From Sanderia malayensis (Eukaryota > Cnidaria > Scyphozoa > Semaeostomeae > Pelagiidae): a DNA stretch of 64,000 bases. The position numbers were made by a program, and so were the translations under genes. The notes under the pieces were generated by a model that had not been told where the DNA came from, searched no databases, and saw only the letters and a list, made by a program, of their open reading frames with translations. The DNA is taken from the NCBI GenBank assembly GCA_013076295.1, contig RQOL01000663.1, positions 62,001 through 126,000 of the forward strand, written 5' to 3'. The stretch's first letter is position 1. Every line of letters starts with the position of its first letter. Shown piece after piece: positions 10,701-21,489 of the stretch.

Positions 10701-11790
10701 AGTGGTTGGCGATTTTTATGGGTTTCTTTTGTCCAGTAATATTATGCAGGCCAAGACCTAACAGAAAATGCCTTGATGTGATGAACTTTCCCTTTGTTAC
10801 GCCATGAATTAGATCCGCAGAATAAGATTTTATTAAACGACTTGCTTTGTCATTGACTGAGTGCTCTTTAGCTGTTAGAAGATTTTGCAGAAATGCATCA
10901 ATTGACGGCGGCGGTTCTCTGGCAATGGAATTGAGGTCGTTCAAACTAATCGGCCAAGAAAGTTCTGGTGTAGCGTTAGCAAAAAAGAATATCCTCGCGC
11001 AAGTATTTTGCAGCTTGTTGAATTATGTGATCCCGATCGTTAAACACGGTATGGCTATGAATAGCATCTGTATTAATCATCACTTCTGGGATATTCTTGG
11101 TTACTGTTAGAAAATAGATTTTATCTCCGAAAGTTGACTGAATTCGGCTTTTCAACTTTGCTCTGTACTGCGTGTCGTCGGTTCTAAGCCCGAATATTTC
11201 ATGAAGTACCTTCATTGAGACAGCTTGATTTTCTTGTAACAATTTTTCGGCGATACATTTTACCACAGCCTTGAAATCCCCACTCTCTCACTCATCGCCT
11301 TCTGCAACCGTCGTTAACGATACCTTTTCCTTTCGTGTGTACTCTTTGTAGCAAGAGTCGTGGTACTTGAATTCTTTTGCAATGAGATCCAGATCTTTTA
11401 TTTCAAAGTAGATGCTCGGGTCTTTGTTGGCGTCTGCTGTTTGTTTTAATGGTACTTACAGCTTGAAGTGGTAGGATAATAATGCTTTTGGTGCCGTTTG
11501 ATTCTATATTTCTTGCAAAAATTGCACTCTTTAGGGTACACACCTCTTGCATCGGTCGAGTCCAACAATTTACCCCTTTTAGGGCGTGTCTGGTTGCTTG
11601 GTACATCATTGGAGCACCCTGGTTGATCTTTCAGACTTTGCTTATCACTTAAGATCCTTGCAAACTTTTTATAGCATGGTTCCAAATGTATGCCGTTTTT
11701 CCCGTAGTCTATCTCATCGGGAACACTCTCACATTGCTCTTTATGATGATTCGCGCCACCTAATTCTTGTCTTAAAGTGCCCCTACACCT
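7735..11790 (-). pseudogene. Large uncharacterised cnidarian-family gene with PIN/FEN-like domain, copy 1
   Basis: The 5' part (about 11790-11455) has a Cys/His-rich module: GGANHHKEQC, GIHLEPCYKKF and KECNFCKKYRIK. It ends at a GTAAGT donor, and the next exon carries YHDSCYKEYTR. Then follow conserved blocks at 11266-10240 (YWLDNIDTQTGHG), 10179-9607 (NYPEQFDNVLIHLGDFHFM) and 9600-8398 (FAPDSSGILKWTLNRAEQ). A nuclease-like tail follows with NQEEADTEIAL and RSPSGDIDILVI, then SLLPPCRSSLRLHILCANV. Acidic EEADT and GDIDI patterns suggest a PIN/FEN-like fold. The usual HAFTGCD stretch is deleted near 8141. Stops or shifts at about 11290, 10980, 10240 and 8141 break it; the one at 10980 is unique to this copy. 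Function unknown. Confidence 0.6.
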
Positions 11791-12312
11791 TATTTTTTTA
11801 TTCTTTATATCGATAAAACTTTTTGCGCTGATTTCAGATCCGAAAATATTTTTTAAATCTGATGTCTAGTTAATGAGTTATAACGGGGGGAAATGTTGAT
11901 GTTTTGTCGTTTTCACCATTTTTAGTGGTCAACTTTTAGGACTGGGATCTACCTACTATGACATCACAGTTTTGGCCGCTTTTTTCCCCGTACTGAAGCA
12001 ACAAATCTGACATCGATTTTCTCTCACACGATGGGCGCGATACTTTACTTTGATGACAAGAAACAGGTCGGCGCATTATGGCATTTGAGTTTGAAAGGCA
12101 TGCGATGAGCTTGCAGCTGTGGGGAGGAATTAAAAAATTCCAATCTAGTGGTTGCTCCTTGTGCTCAGTGGCGGAGGGCGGAGGGCGCTGGCCGCAGAAT
12201 GTTAAAACAGTACGGGATGCCAATCACATCAAGCACACATGATTACAAAATCTTGCCAAGACAATACCATTACAAAATCTTGCAATACCAAGACAATACC
12301 AAGACAAAAAAT
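11791..12312. other. Spacer between divergent genes
   Basis: Lies between the minus-strand PIN/FEN-like gene and the plus-strand THAP transposase gene, so it may contain promoters for both. It has a few long open codon runs without recognisable homology. Nothing specific was identified. Confidence 0.35.
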
Positions 12313-14896
12313 ATGCCTTATCGATGTGCATTGCCAGATTGTGGAAATGCACCCAATAAATTAAAATGTATAGGGCTCCACAAAATTCCTTTTTATCAAG
12401 ACGATCGTCCGGAAGCCATAAAAAGGAGACAGAAATGGGTAGATTTTATCAATTCGAAAAGAGAAGACTCGTGGACAGCAAGTGAAGAAACGTCGATTTG
12501 TTCCGTTCATTTCAGTGAGGATAGTTTCGTGAGAAAGGTTTTAGTGCCTGGAACAACCGCGAGACTTATCTGTGATAGTCTCGGTGCTGTTCCAGTTCCA
12601 ACAATCTTTGCAGCAAGCACAGAGCAGAACAAAAATTCATTCGTACGATCCAGACGAAAGGTAACGTTTTATAATTTCACGCTAAACGCAAGTCTCTTTT
12701 ACTTCTCCAATTACAATGATATTTTGAAGAGGAATAATATCATATCTTTTACAAAGGCACTTTTTAATGTAGATAATCGAGGAAGTAGATGCCGACTTGA
12801 TGCAGCCAACAAACTCACGGAGTGGTAATGGGTCAAAGGATGAAGTAGAGGTGAGTATCTAAAATCATGCTTTGTTTGTTACTACAATGGACCATGAATT
12901 CCTTACAACTGCATCAATTTTAACTACAGCAATGTCAAGATACAAGGAAGTTGAGTCCCGGCAAAATCATATCAGTGCGGTTGTTACTGGCAAAAGAAAG
13001 AGACAAAAACAAAAGACTCAAAAGTATGTCATTTCTAACTCTGTTCACACGTCATCGTTTTCACTTTTGCCCCCTATTCACTCCGCTTCTGTTGCAGTTT
13101 CCATTGCGACAAAATCATTGCAAATCGAGAACAAATTATCGTATCTAATAGGCTCTGCTTTCATGCGTCCACACTATTCATTAAATCTATAGGAACGATA
13201 AACAAACTCAGGAGGATAAAATCACCTGTGAAAAGATTGCAGCAAACACCAGACGCAGGACAAGATGAAGAATCAGACGAGGATTTTGAAGATTTACTTT
13301 ACGACGAAAACGATTTTTTGGATGTTGAAGATGAGGAGATGTCTGATTATGCGCACTCGCAACTCACAGAGGGCACCGACTTGGACAGTGACACAGAAGA
13401 ACTCGATGAAATGTTAGTAGAAGTCACACTCATACATATTCAAATCAAAGTATCGTAAATACGTAAATAAACATATTAAAATTAGAATAATATCCTGGAT
13501 GTGATACAAATTGATACTATTCTCATCCTCCTTATATATTTCATACAGGTTTTCAACACGTGACAGAAATGCTGAAGAAGATCCAAAATTTATAGTTTTC
13601 TTTACACAGCTATTGCTGCTGTTCAAATTTTGTTTCGTTTGCAAGAGTGATGGTCCCAGTGTCACAGCCACGAAATGCGGCACAATGGTTAGCATCACAA
13701 CGCAGTGTATAAATCCTGCTTGTCGCAAAGAATACGTGTGGAAGAGTCAGCCTTTGATGACCGGTACACGGATGCCAGCTGGCAATTTTCTGCTTGGTTT
13801 TTGCACCATTTTAGCCGGAGGTTCGATCTCCAAAATCAACACTGTTTTTCGCCATATGCGCATCGGCACAATATCACTATCGTCATTTTTAAACATCAAA
13901 AAGTAAGTTGTGCAAATTTCTGGTTGGCATTCGGAATAACTGCCTCCTTTCTTCCCACCACCCTTATTGGATGCCCCTGTTATATTTTTTACAGGAACGG
14001 TAGTGCTGGCAGGAGACGCAAGACATGACAGTATGGGCCACAGCGCAAAGTACTGTGTATATTCGATGTACTCTTGCGCTGACTCTGCTGTGGTACATTT
14101 TGACCTTGTTCAGGTAAAATTACTTGATGACCTGCATTCTTCACTCAAAGTATACACTTTCGAGATAGTCATGTTAATCCATAACCTTTCACGTGTTTCT
14201 TTAGCGCAATGAAGCTGGAAGTAGCAGTGCCATGGAATTTTTCGCGTTCAAGAATTGTATGAGCTTCATGCTGCAGAACAATATAAACATATCAAAGTTG
14301 GTCACGGATCGCCATACTAAAATTGCAAGATATATGGCTGATATTCACCCTACAATTAACAACCGCTTTGACCTTTGGCATCTGGCAAAAAGTAAGACCT
14401 GAACCATGTGGTCATACTATTAGCTACATCTTGCAGACAGTGTTCAGGAATATCACTAACAAACTTGTTTTCATATTTATAGAAATAAATAAAGTGATGA
14501 CAAAGCTCGGGAAGGAAAAGGGTCTAGAGATTATCAATGATTGGATAAAATCATGTAAAAACCACCTGTATTGGAGTGCCACATCGACATACAATGAAGN
14601 NNNNNNNNNNNNNNNNNNNNNNNNNNNNNNNNNNNNNNNNNNNNNNNNNNNNNNNNNNNNNNNNNNNNNNNNNNNNNNNNNNNNNNNNNNNNNNNNNNNC
14701 AGACTTTCAGAATTTTAATTTACAGAATATGCCAAGGCAGATGCTTGAACTTTATGGTATTGACTATGATGGTCCTATTAGCTCTCCAGATGAGAATGGA
14801 GTAGTAGTGCCTGAGATTAATGTGGATATTGCTCCCGGGTTATGGCAGTATATAGAGAACACGATTGACCCATTAGCAGATGATAATAATCATTAG
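12313..14896 (+). CDS. THAP-domain DDE transposase (Kolobok-like), multi-exon
   Basis: The ATG at 12313 opens a THAP zinc finger: CALPDCG, then [14 protein letters not shown] and the closing AVPVPTIF. Exons inferred from GT-AG sites: 12313-12660, 12773-12850, 12930-13023, 13193-13412, 13549-13902, 13995-14113, 14205-14391, 14483 into the gap, and 14726-14896. Phases agree at every visible junction except between 13902 and 13995, where some sequence or an exon seems missing. Later exons carry SGTM-type and WKSQP motifs, then [15 protein letters not shown] with the first catalytic Asp and [13 protein letters not shown] with the second. The acidic third residue probably lies in the gap. The protein would bind DNA and cut it, or be a domesticated DNA-binding factor. 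The superfamily name is from memory and less certain than the domain calls. Confidence 0.7.
14600..14699. other. Assembly gap (100 N)
   Basis: One hundred N bases of conventional gap length. It falls inside the last third of the THAP transposase gene, right after [12 protein letters not shown], where the third catalytic residue is expected. The real size is unknown. Confidence 1.
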
Positions 14897-15000
14897 GGGT
14901 CATCACTCGCTTTGCTCGTTCGCCCCAGCCCGTCAAGTAAAAAAAGCTTAATCATGTTGGCGCGCTTCGCACGCTGCATTCGCTGCCACTCATTCCCATA

Positions 15001-15075
15001 CATACATACATACATACATACATACATACATACATACATACATACAGACCTACATACCTACATACATACATACAT
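15001..15075. repeat. (CATA)n microsatellite
   Basis: Uninterrupted catacatacata with a few c/g changes, inside element A. A second short run lies at 15166-15205. Confidence 0.95.
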
Positions 15076-15202
15076 GAGCCGGGTTCAGTCGCTTCGCTCC
15101 CTCCCCGGAGCCCATCAAGTAAACAATGCTTAATCTGGTTGACGCGCTGCATTCGCTGCCGCTCATGCCCATGCATACATACATACATACATACATATAT
15201 AC

Positions 15203-15845
15203 ATACTACATACATACCCTACAATACAAACCCTACAATACATACTCTACATACATACCCTACAATACATACCGTACAATACATACCCTACAATACATAC
15301 CCCTCAATACATATCCTACAATATATACCCTACAATACATACCCTACAATAGATACCCTACAATACATACCCCACAATACATACCCTACAATACATACCC
15401 CTCAATACATACCCTACAATACATACCCTACAATACCTACCCTACAATACATACCCTACAATACATATCCTACAATACATACCCTACAATACATACAATA
15501 CAACACATACCCTACTATACATACCCTACCATACATACCCCACAATACATACCACACAATACATACCCTACAATACATACCCTTCAATACATACCCTACA
15601 ATACATACCCTACAATACATATCCTACAATACATACCCTACAATACATACAATACAACACATACCCTGCAATACATACCCCACAATACATACCCTACAAT
15701 ACATACCCTACAATACATACCCTACAATACATACCCTACAATACATACCCTACAATACATACCCTACAATACATACCCTACAATACATACCCTACTATAC
15801 ATACCCTACTATAAATACCCTACTATACATACCTTACTATACATA
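15203..15845. repeat. 14-bp minisatellite acataccctacaat
   Basis: About 45 units of acataccctacaat with scattered variants (cctcaat, ctactat, ccacaat). It probably derives from the neighbouring CATA repeat. Its long open frames rich in Tyr, Thr, Ile and Pro are translations of the repeat, not genes. A matching array lies at 32231-32622. Confidence 0.95.
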
Positions 15846-17263
15846 CTACGACGTAACATTTCTAAAGAAAGTAAAGGTGGGAGGTCAAATTCCCCCCCCC
15901 CCTAGCAAGCGACAGCCCCGCGTCCACGCTGCTCCATGAAAGCCGTTTCGGAAAGTTGATAATTTCAGTGTGAAGTTTGAAAAAAAATAGCTACTTTCAA
16001 AAACCTAACCCATCCTGGCAATTTTAAACTCAATCTGTAATAAAAAATATATCAAACTGTAGCTAAGAAAACAGCGAACACGTTGCAAATAGTCTCATCT
16101 CTTAACTAAATAATACTGAATTCTTAGAGACCATTTAGTGGAAGTGGTTTGAATGAAATTTCGGAGCCGTGCAAAAAGCAAAACCTCTGACCACACTTTA
16201 GCAAGTAAAAATAGTATTTACCGTGGTAAATAGTGACCCAGTTGAACTAAAAAGAACCAACATGAAGGTAATATGTTGGGGAACAATTATCGCAAGTGTT
16301 TGGGTAAAAAAAAATCAGTTGTGGCAGGCTAAAATTGAATTTTCGCAAATGCAAAAACAACGCGTGTTGCGTGAAAAATTGCTCCTTCCCGAGTGAAAAG
16401 CAACTTTGTTGGAAATCGTAAAAAAACAACAAAAAAACAAGAAAAACAACACATTATTTTAGTTGTGTTATCAGACAGCACTTGTCAAAAGTTTAAATGG
16501 GGAAAATTCTGCAAATAGGGCCGGAAAAATTCAAAACTTTGACCATGGCCTAAACGTTGTTAGCATGCCGAAGCAACAATGGCGGTCGCTTACTACAACA
16601 AGAAAAACCTACAACTATTTCATTAAAAAAAACAAAGCTATCACCTGTGTTCTCCATTGTTTCCTGCAACTCTCCAGGGGTCTTTCAAACAATTAAGAGC
16701 TCTTTACAAAGATAATTCAGCTGGTAAAACACTTTGAAAGGCACCCACCTCACTTTTTGTGTACAAAACAAAAACACGCGTCTTCCCCAAAAGTACCTGC
16801 TGCCTGCCGAGGGCAAATTCGCATGATAACGAAAAAGCGTCACTGTTCACGTGAAGTTGCGAAAGAGCCAATCAAATTGCAGGAAAAGGCGAAACGGGTC
16901 ACATGAAGAGCGAATACTCTTTTCGAAAATGGAGTCGGGGACGCGAATTTGAAAGTTTCGCCAGCGTAAACCGTCATTTTTTCGTGATGGCACAATTAGT
17001 GGAGCAATTAATAGAATAACTCAAAAATTTTTTTAAAATAGGCTTCCAAAAATAGATAACTTTTGCCTACTTCAGAAACGGAGCCTTTCCATGCAAGTGC
17101 CAACCTTGTGCGCCCCTATTGAAAAAAGCCTTATTGATCACCAAATCGCCGTTTCGTCCCATTGTTTTTGGGCGTTCGACCTATTGTTTCGGGTTGAATC
17201 TATTGTTTTTGGCAGAGTTTCGCCACCGTCACGTGACATCGCAGAATAGTAATATTAGACTAG

Positions 17264-17970
17264 GGGTCATCACTCGCTTCGCTCGTTCGCCCCTGCCCGT
17301 CAAGTAAAAAAGGCTTAATCTGGTTGGCACACTTCGTGCGCTGCATTTGCTCGCGCTCATGCCCACCGATTAGATTCGCTCGCTCCGCTCGCCTAAGAGT
17401 GTGTCATCAGGAACCGGTGATTGTATGGTGCGCGCTGCATTCGCTCGCGCTCATGCCCCGTTCAACTGATTGGTTTGCTGAGCTCGCCTGATAGTCTGTT
17501 GTTGAGATTAGTTAACTGGTTGGTACGCATGCGCGTGTTCTATTTGCTTTTGCTTCCAGTACCACACTTTTGAGGGTGTATGAATAGAGATTGACAGATT
17601 AGCCTCGTTTTGAGAAATGTAGTCTCGTATTGCTGGACAGGCAAAATGATCATATAGTGGCAATAAACCTCTGAAAACACAATACTTTTGGTGAAAGGGT
17701 AGTGAAAAGCTAATTAATGTAAATCGTAAGTTAACTTAAATTTGACTAATATACATAGATCATCAGATGAGGTTTGATATTGGGCAAGAGTTTCATTTGA
17801 ATCACAATGACGTAGGTAATACATTGTCATTTTAGCAGTTTCCCATTTCAGTCAATTATTATGGGGCGATAGCCTGTCACAAAAGGCTAGTGGAATTAAA
17901 ATGTGGTTGAAACTTACCTAGACAAAATTCTCTTTCCATGAGTTTGTTAAGGATTCCATTGACTTTTCTA
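17264..17970 (+). mobile_element. Element of the same family, truncated
   Basis: Begins ctaggggtcatcactcgctt, the same end as element A and, inverted, as the end at 19592. It continues with degenerate copies of the 87-bp satellite (gcgctgcatttgctcgcgctcatgccc and two more decayed units to about 17520). From about 17550 to 17970 it is unique AT-rich sequence. No conserved body follows in this orientation, so the element is incomplete or interrupted by the inverted copy at 17971. Confidence 0.5.
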
Positions 17971-19592
17971 ATATATATATTCTACGGAGTCACGTGATGA
18001 AGCACTTTCCCTGCCAAAAACAATAGATTCGACCCGAAACAATAGGTCGAACGCCCGAAAACAATGGGCCGAAACGGCGAATCGGTGATCAATAAGGCTT
18101 TTTTCAATGGGGTTGCAAAAGGTTGAGACTTGCATGGAAAGGCTCCGTTTTTGGAGTAGGCAAAAGTTATCTATTTTTGGAAGCCTATTTTAAAAGAATT
18201 TTTGAGTTATTCTTTTAATTATCCTACTATTTGTGCTATCACGAAAAAACGACGGTTAACACTGGCGAAACTTCCAAATTCGTGTCGCGAACTCCAATTT
18301 CGAAGAAAGCGTTCGCTCTTCACTTGACGCGTTTCGCCTTTGGCTGCGATTTGATTGGCTCTTTCGTGACTTCACGTGAAAAGTCACGCGTTTTTCGTTA
18401 TCATGCAAATTAACCCTCTGGTTGAACAGCAGGTACTTTTGGAGAAGACGCGTGTTTTTGTTTTCAACACAAAGGATAACTGGGCGCCTTTCAAAATGTT
18501 TTACGACCTGAATTATCTTTGTAAAGCCTTGCTAATTGTTTGAGAGACCTCTGGAAAATTACAGGAGACAATTGAAAACACAGGTGATAGTTTTGTTTTG
18601 TTTTTTGAGTGTGATAGTTTTAGTTTTTGTACGACCGCCATTGTTGCTTCGGCATGCTTGCGACGCTTAGGCCTAATGTGAAGTTTTAAAAACAAATCAG
18701 TCAATGTTTCTTGATAACAGATAGACAGGCGAGCGCAGCGAGCTAACCCATTGTACGTGGGGTTGAAAGAGGCATGAGCGAAGCGAATGCAGCGCACGAA
18801 GTGCGCCCTATCAGTCAATGTTTCTTGATAATAGATAAACAGGCGAGCGCAGCGAGCTAACCCATTGTAAGTGGGGTTTAAAGGGGCATCAGCGTTAGTG
18901 AATGCAGCGCACGAAGTGCGCCAACTATAGGCGAGCGCAGCGAGCTGACCCATTGTAGTGGGGTAGAAAGGGGCATGAGCGCCAGCGAATGCAGCGCACG
19001 AAGTGCGCCAACCACAGGCGAGCGCAGCGAGCTAACCCATTGTAGTGGGGTAGAAAGGGGCATGAGCGCAAGCGAATGCAGCGCACGAAGTGCGCCAACC
19101 ATAGGCGAGCGCAGCGAGCTAACCCATTCTAGTGGGGTAGAAAGGGGCATGAGCGCTAGCGAATGCAGCGCACGAAGTGCGCCAACCATAGGCGAGCGCA
19201 GCGAGCTAACCCATTGTAATGGGGTAGAAAGGGGCATGAGCGTAAGCGAATGCAGCGCACGAAGTGCGCCAACCATAGGCGAGCGCAGCGAGCTAACCCA
19301 TTGTAGTGGGGTAGAAAGGGGCATGAGCGCTAGCGAATGCAGCGCACGAAGTGCGCCAACCACAGGCGAGCGCAGCGAGGTAACCCATTGTAGTGGGGTA
19401 GAAAGGGGCATGAGCGTTAGTGAATGCAGCGCACGAAGTGCGCCAACCACAGGCGAGCGCAGCGGGCTAACCCATTTTAGTGGGGTAGAAAGGGGCATGA
19501 GCGTAAGCGAATGCAGCGCACGAAGTGCGCCAGCCAGATTAAGCCTTTTTTACTTGACGGGCTGGGGCGAACGAGCGAAGCGAGTGATGACC
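17971..19592 (-). mobile_element. Non-autonomous element B with 87-bp satellite core
   Basis: Inverted relative to element A. It opens with tctaatatatatattctacggag and CACGTGATG, and the body 17985-18665 matches A's body in reverse complement. Next comes an array of 87-bp units, then the conserved end running to gagtgatgacccctag at 19592. The order is therefore body, satellite, end, the mirror of element A, but with an 87-bp satellite where A has CATA-derived repeats. No coding capacity. Confidence 0.65.
18725..19545. repeat. 87-bp tandem satellite
   Basis: About nine units, the central ones exactly 87 bp (starts at 18929, 19016, 19103). Each unit contains gcgcacgaagtgcgc, a 6-bp stem with a gaa loop, plus gcgagcgcagcgagct. 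The first two units (18725-18928) are longer because an extra tcagtcaatgtttcttgata block is inserted. Related units occur at 27630-27900 and 41110-41222. Because 87 is a multiple of 3, long open frames appear on both strands; these are artefacts. Confidence 0.95.
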
Positions 19593-21489
19593 CCTAGTCA
19601 TATATATATTGTAGTAAATGTTTGTTTGAGCCATTCGACAATTGCATGGTGTGAATAGCAAACATTAGTGACACTGACAGCTTTGGTTCAGCACTTCAGC
19701 ATTTGTTTCACTAAGTATCATATGGGAAAAAAGAAATAATTAATAGTGCCAAATAATACAGGACAATAGAGCAATATCATAGTTGTGAAGCCGCATTGAT
19801 TGATTCCTTTTGTGGATTATTTGAAAAACATGTTTGAAATGCCAAATCTGTGAAAATTATCTTTGTTTTCCTACATAACTTGATGTACTAATAGAAAGAG
19901 GTAGATAGAGATTGTTTATGAATTAGTGGAAACAAACTTTCACGTTGTTGTAATATATTTTCATTGGCTTTCTGCACTTGTGCATTAAGAGGTTGGTAAA
20001 TGTAAATTGTTAAGTGTTAAGTGTTCATCTAATGCATGAATAATTAATTAGATGACCTGACAGTGTGTGTATGTAACATCCAGGCTAGTTTTCCTAGAGC
20101 TTAATACAATTATTGTATGTAACACATAGAGGCAGTGAACACAAAGGAATCCATAAAGTGGCAAATACTGGAAGAATTATTTTGAGTCCAAGCTTGTACT
20201 CGTAGGCACATATAGTCAGGGCACCAGAAATTTATTTTTGAAACAGCGGAAATGTAAAGTTGTAAAACAATTCTTGAGGTTTGCACTTTGCATGGCCTAA
20301 CCGAAGAAACTGTCGTGTCGTGTCGGGGCAAAGGCAATCAGTGAATTTTGGATGGCCTAATCAAAATTAAACTGGTGATTGGATTGCAAATAGTTAAATA
20401 TAAGATGTAAATGCATTCACTTACCTGTAAGACACATTGAAAATGTTCTCTGTAAATCTGGAGATTTACAGAGAAATATAAGTTGTCCTCTTGATAATTT
20501 TTTTGTGATGGCAAAGTTAAGCTGTTTCATGAATCAAATTGATATTTCATAATAAGGCATTTCAAAAGTTAGCGGTGCCATTGATGGAATTGAGGCCAAA
20601 GTGTTTTCAAATGTAATATAATGGCCTCGTTTAAATGTCCAATAAACTGCTATTATTGGTTGTACATGTAAGATAAACTACAGAAATGCATCTCATTAAA
20701 AATTAACAATGATGAAGCTTATTAGATACTAAAACAGAGAGTAGATTAATGCAGCAATTTTTTTGTATATGATACATTAGTAAAAAAATAGTAATCAATT
20801 AATTATCATTCTTGACAGTTATCAATAGATGGTGAAGAAGAATGAGAGAAAATTTTGTTCCGTCTGTAGATTGTATTAATGTCTTCATTCATCATGTGGA
20901 TTGTCCAGCGATGTTGACATCATTGTTCAATATCAATTTCACACTCGCATGGCACAAATCAACGACACGGATGTCTGTTCTCTTGATGCTGCGTGCATTC
21001 TCACCATTAAGTTTGGTCATAGTAAAAAAAGAAGATTGCCGGTTACATTAGTTCAAAGCTCGAACACCAACTTCAAGGGGTAACCTTTGTTCGAGGTTTC
21101 CTTGGTGTTCATGAAAACTGCAATTTTAATTTGGAATATGTAATACTACATATTCAAGAGTTAAATTTAATAAGTAAATTAGTTATCATTAGTTATTGGG
21201 ATGAGAGAGGGATAATCTTAATGTTGTATGGAATTTCTTATCCAAAGAAACTATTTTCAATGGAGAGATTGCAGTTTTCACAGAGAAAAGGAAAGCCATA
21301 CTCCCATAGGCAATATCGGAGAGCATGGCAAAGCATATCTCTTTTGATACAGGCGCTACGCAGGACCCAGATCGTGTTGTTGTTGATAAACACCCCCGGA
21401 CACTGGTGTGTTGTGAAAGTGTCCGGATCGTTCTTGGTGGATCTTATTGACTGGAGTGGCGTGGCAAACCAGAATGAATGTTCATCACA
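19593..21489. other. No recognised gene; downstream flank of the Helitron
   Basis: Mostly AT-rich. Between about 20842 and 21530 the plus strand has protein-like stretches (DVDIIVQYQFHTRMAQIND, then NTPGHWCVVKV) that I cannot assign. A C48-type peptidase fragment was considered but the evidence is thin. A perfect hairpin lies at 20446-20475. The Helitron 3' end should lie somewhere in this interval, but no clear CTRR terminus was found. Confidence 0.4.
20446..20475. other. Perfect 14-bp-stem hairpin
   Basis: ttctctgtaaatct, gg, agatttacagagaa: a perfect 14-bp inverted repeat with a 2-nt loop in non-coding DNA, about 1 kb beyond the 3' end of the minus-strand Helitron gene. Helitrons carry a hairpin near their 3' end, but the expected CTRR a few bases further on is not obvious here. 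Confidence 0.5.

Larger units (their letters stand above)
1..11624. repeat. Large direct duplication, copy 1
   Basis: This segment matches 52369-64000 base for base in the same orientation over about 11.6 kb. The offset drifts only from 52368 to 52376 because of small insertions and deletions. By eye there are a few dozen differences, mostly 1-3 bp indels, clustered near 1-400, 3500-3620, 4130-4180, 5630, 10980 and 11455. The left end lies outside the window. The right end cannot be placed because the other copy is cut by the window end. It could be a real segmental or tandem duplication, or an assembly artefact such as a retained haplotype. Confidence 0.97.
14897..17262 (+). mobile_element. 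Non-autonomous element A with microsatellite core
   Basis: It starts GGGTCATCACTCGCTTTGC directly after the TAG of the upstream gene and continues with a conserved 100-bp end (cccgtcaagtaaaaaaagcttaatc, gctgcattcgctgcc). Then come (CATA)n and a 14-bp minisatellite, a unique stretch 15850-16480, and a conserved body at about 16490-17262 ending GACATCGCAGAATAGTAATA. The body recurs at 17971-18665, 27165-27600, 32625-33345, 40390-41045 and 49990-50370. A second element-type end, gccgggttcagtcgcttcgctc, is embedded at 15076-15165, which suggests nesting. It has no coding capacity. The asymmetric ends and repeat core resemble bivalve pearl or Helentron-associated elements, by inference. Confidence 0.6.

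Noticed and set aside
14912..15215. Frames near the conserved element end
   Set aside because: They combine the element end and CATA repeat and have no independent coding evidence.
15126..15939. Two long plus-strand frames of about 260 codons rich in Tyr, Thr, Ile and Pro
   Set aside because: They are translations of the 14-bp minisatellite and CATA repeat; the same peptide pattern appears in more than one frame.
18725..19545. Possible CRISPR-like array
   Set aside because: Units are directly adjacent with no unique spacers, and the DNA is eukaryotic. It is an ordinary satellite.
18878..19658. Long frames of 206 and 227 codons on both strands
   Set aside because: They arise because the 87-bp satellite is a multiple of three. 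The repeated peptides have no other support.
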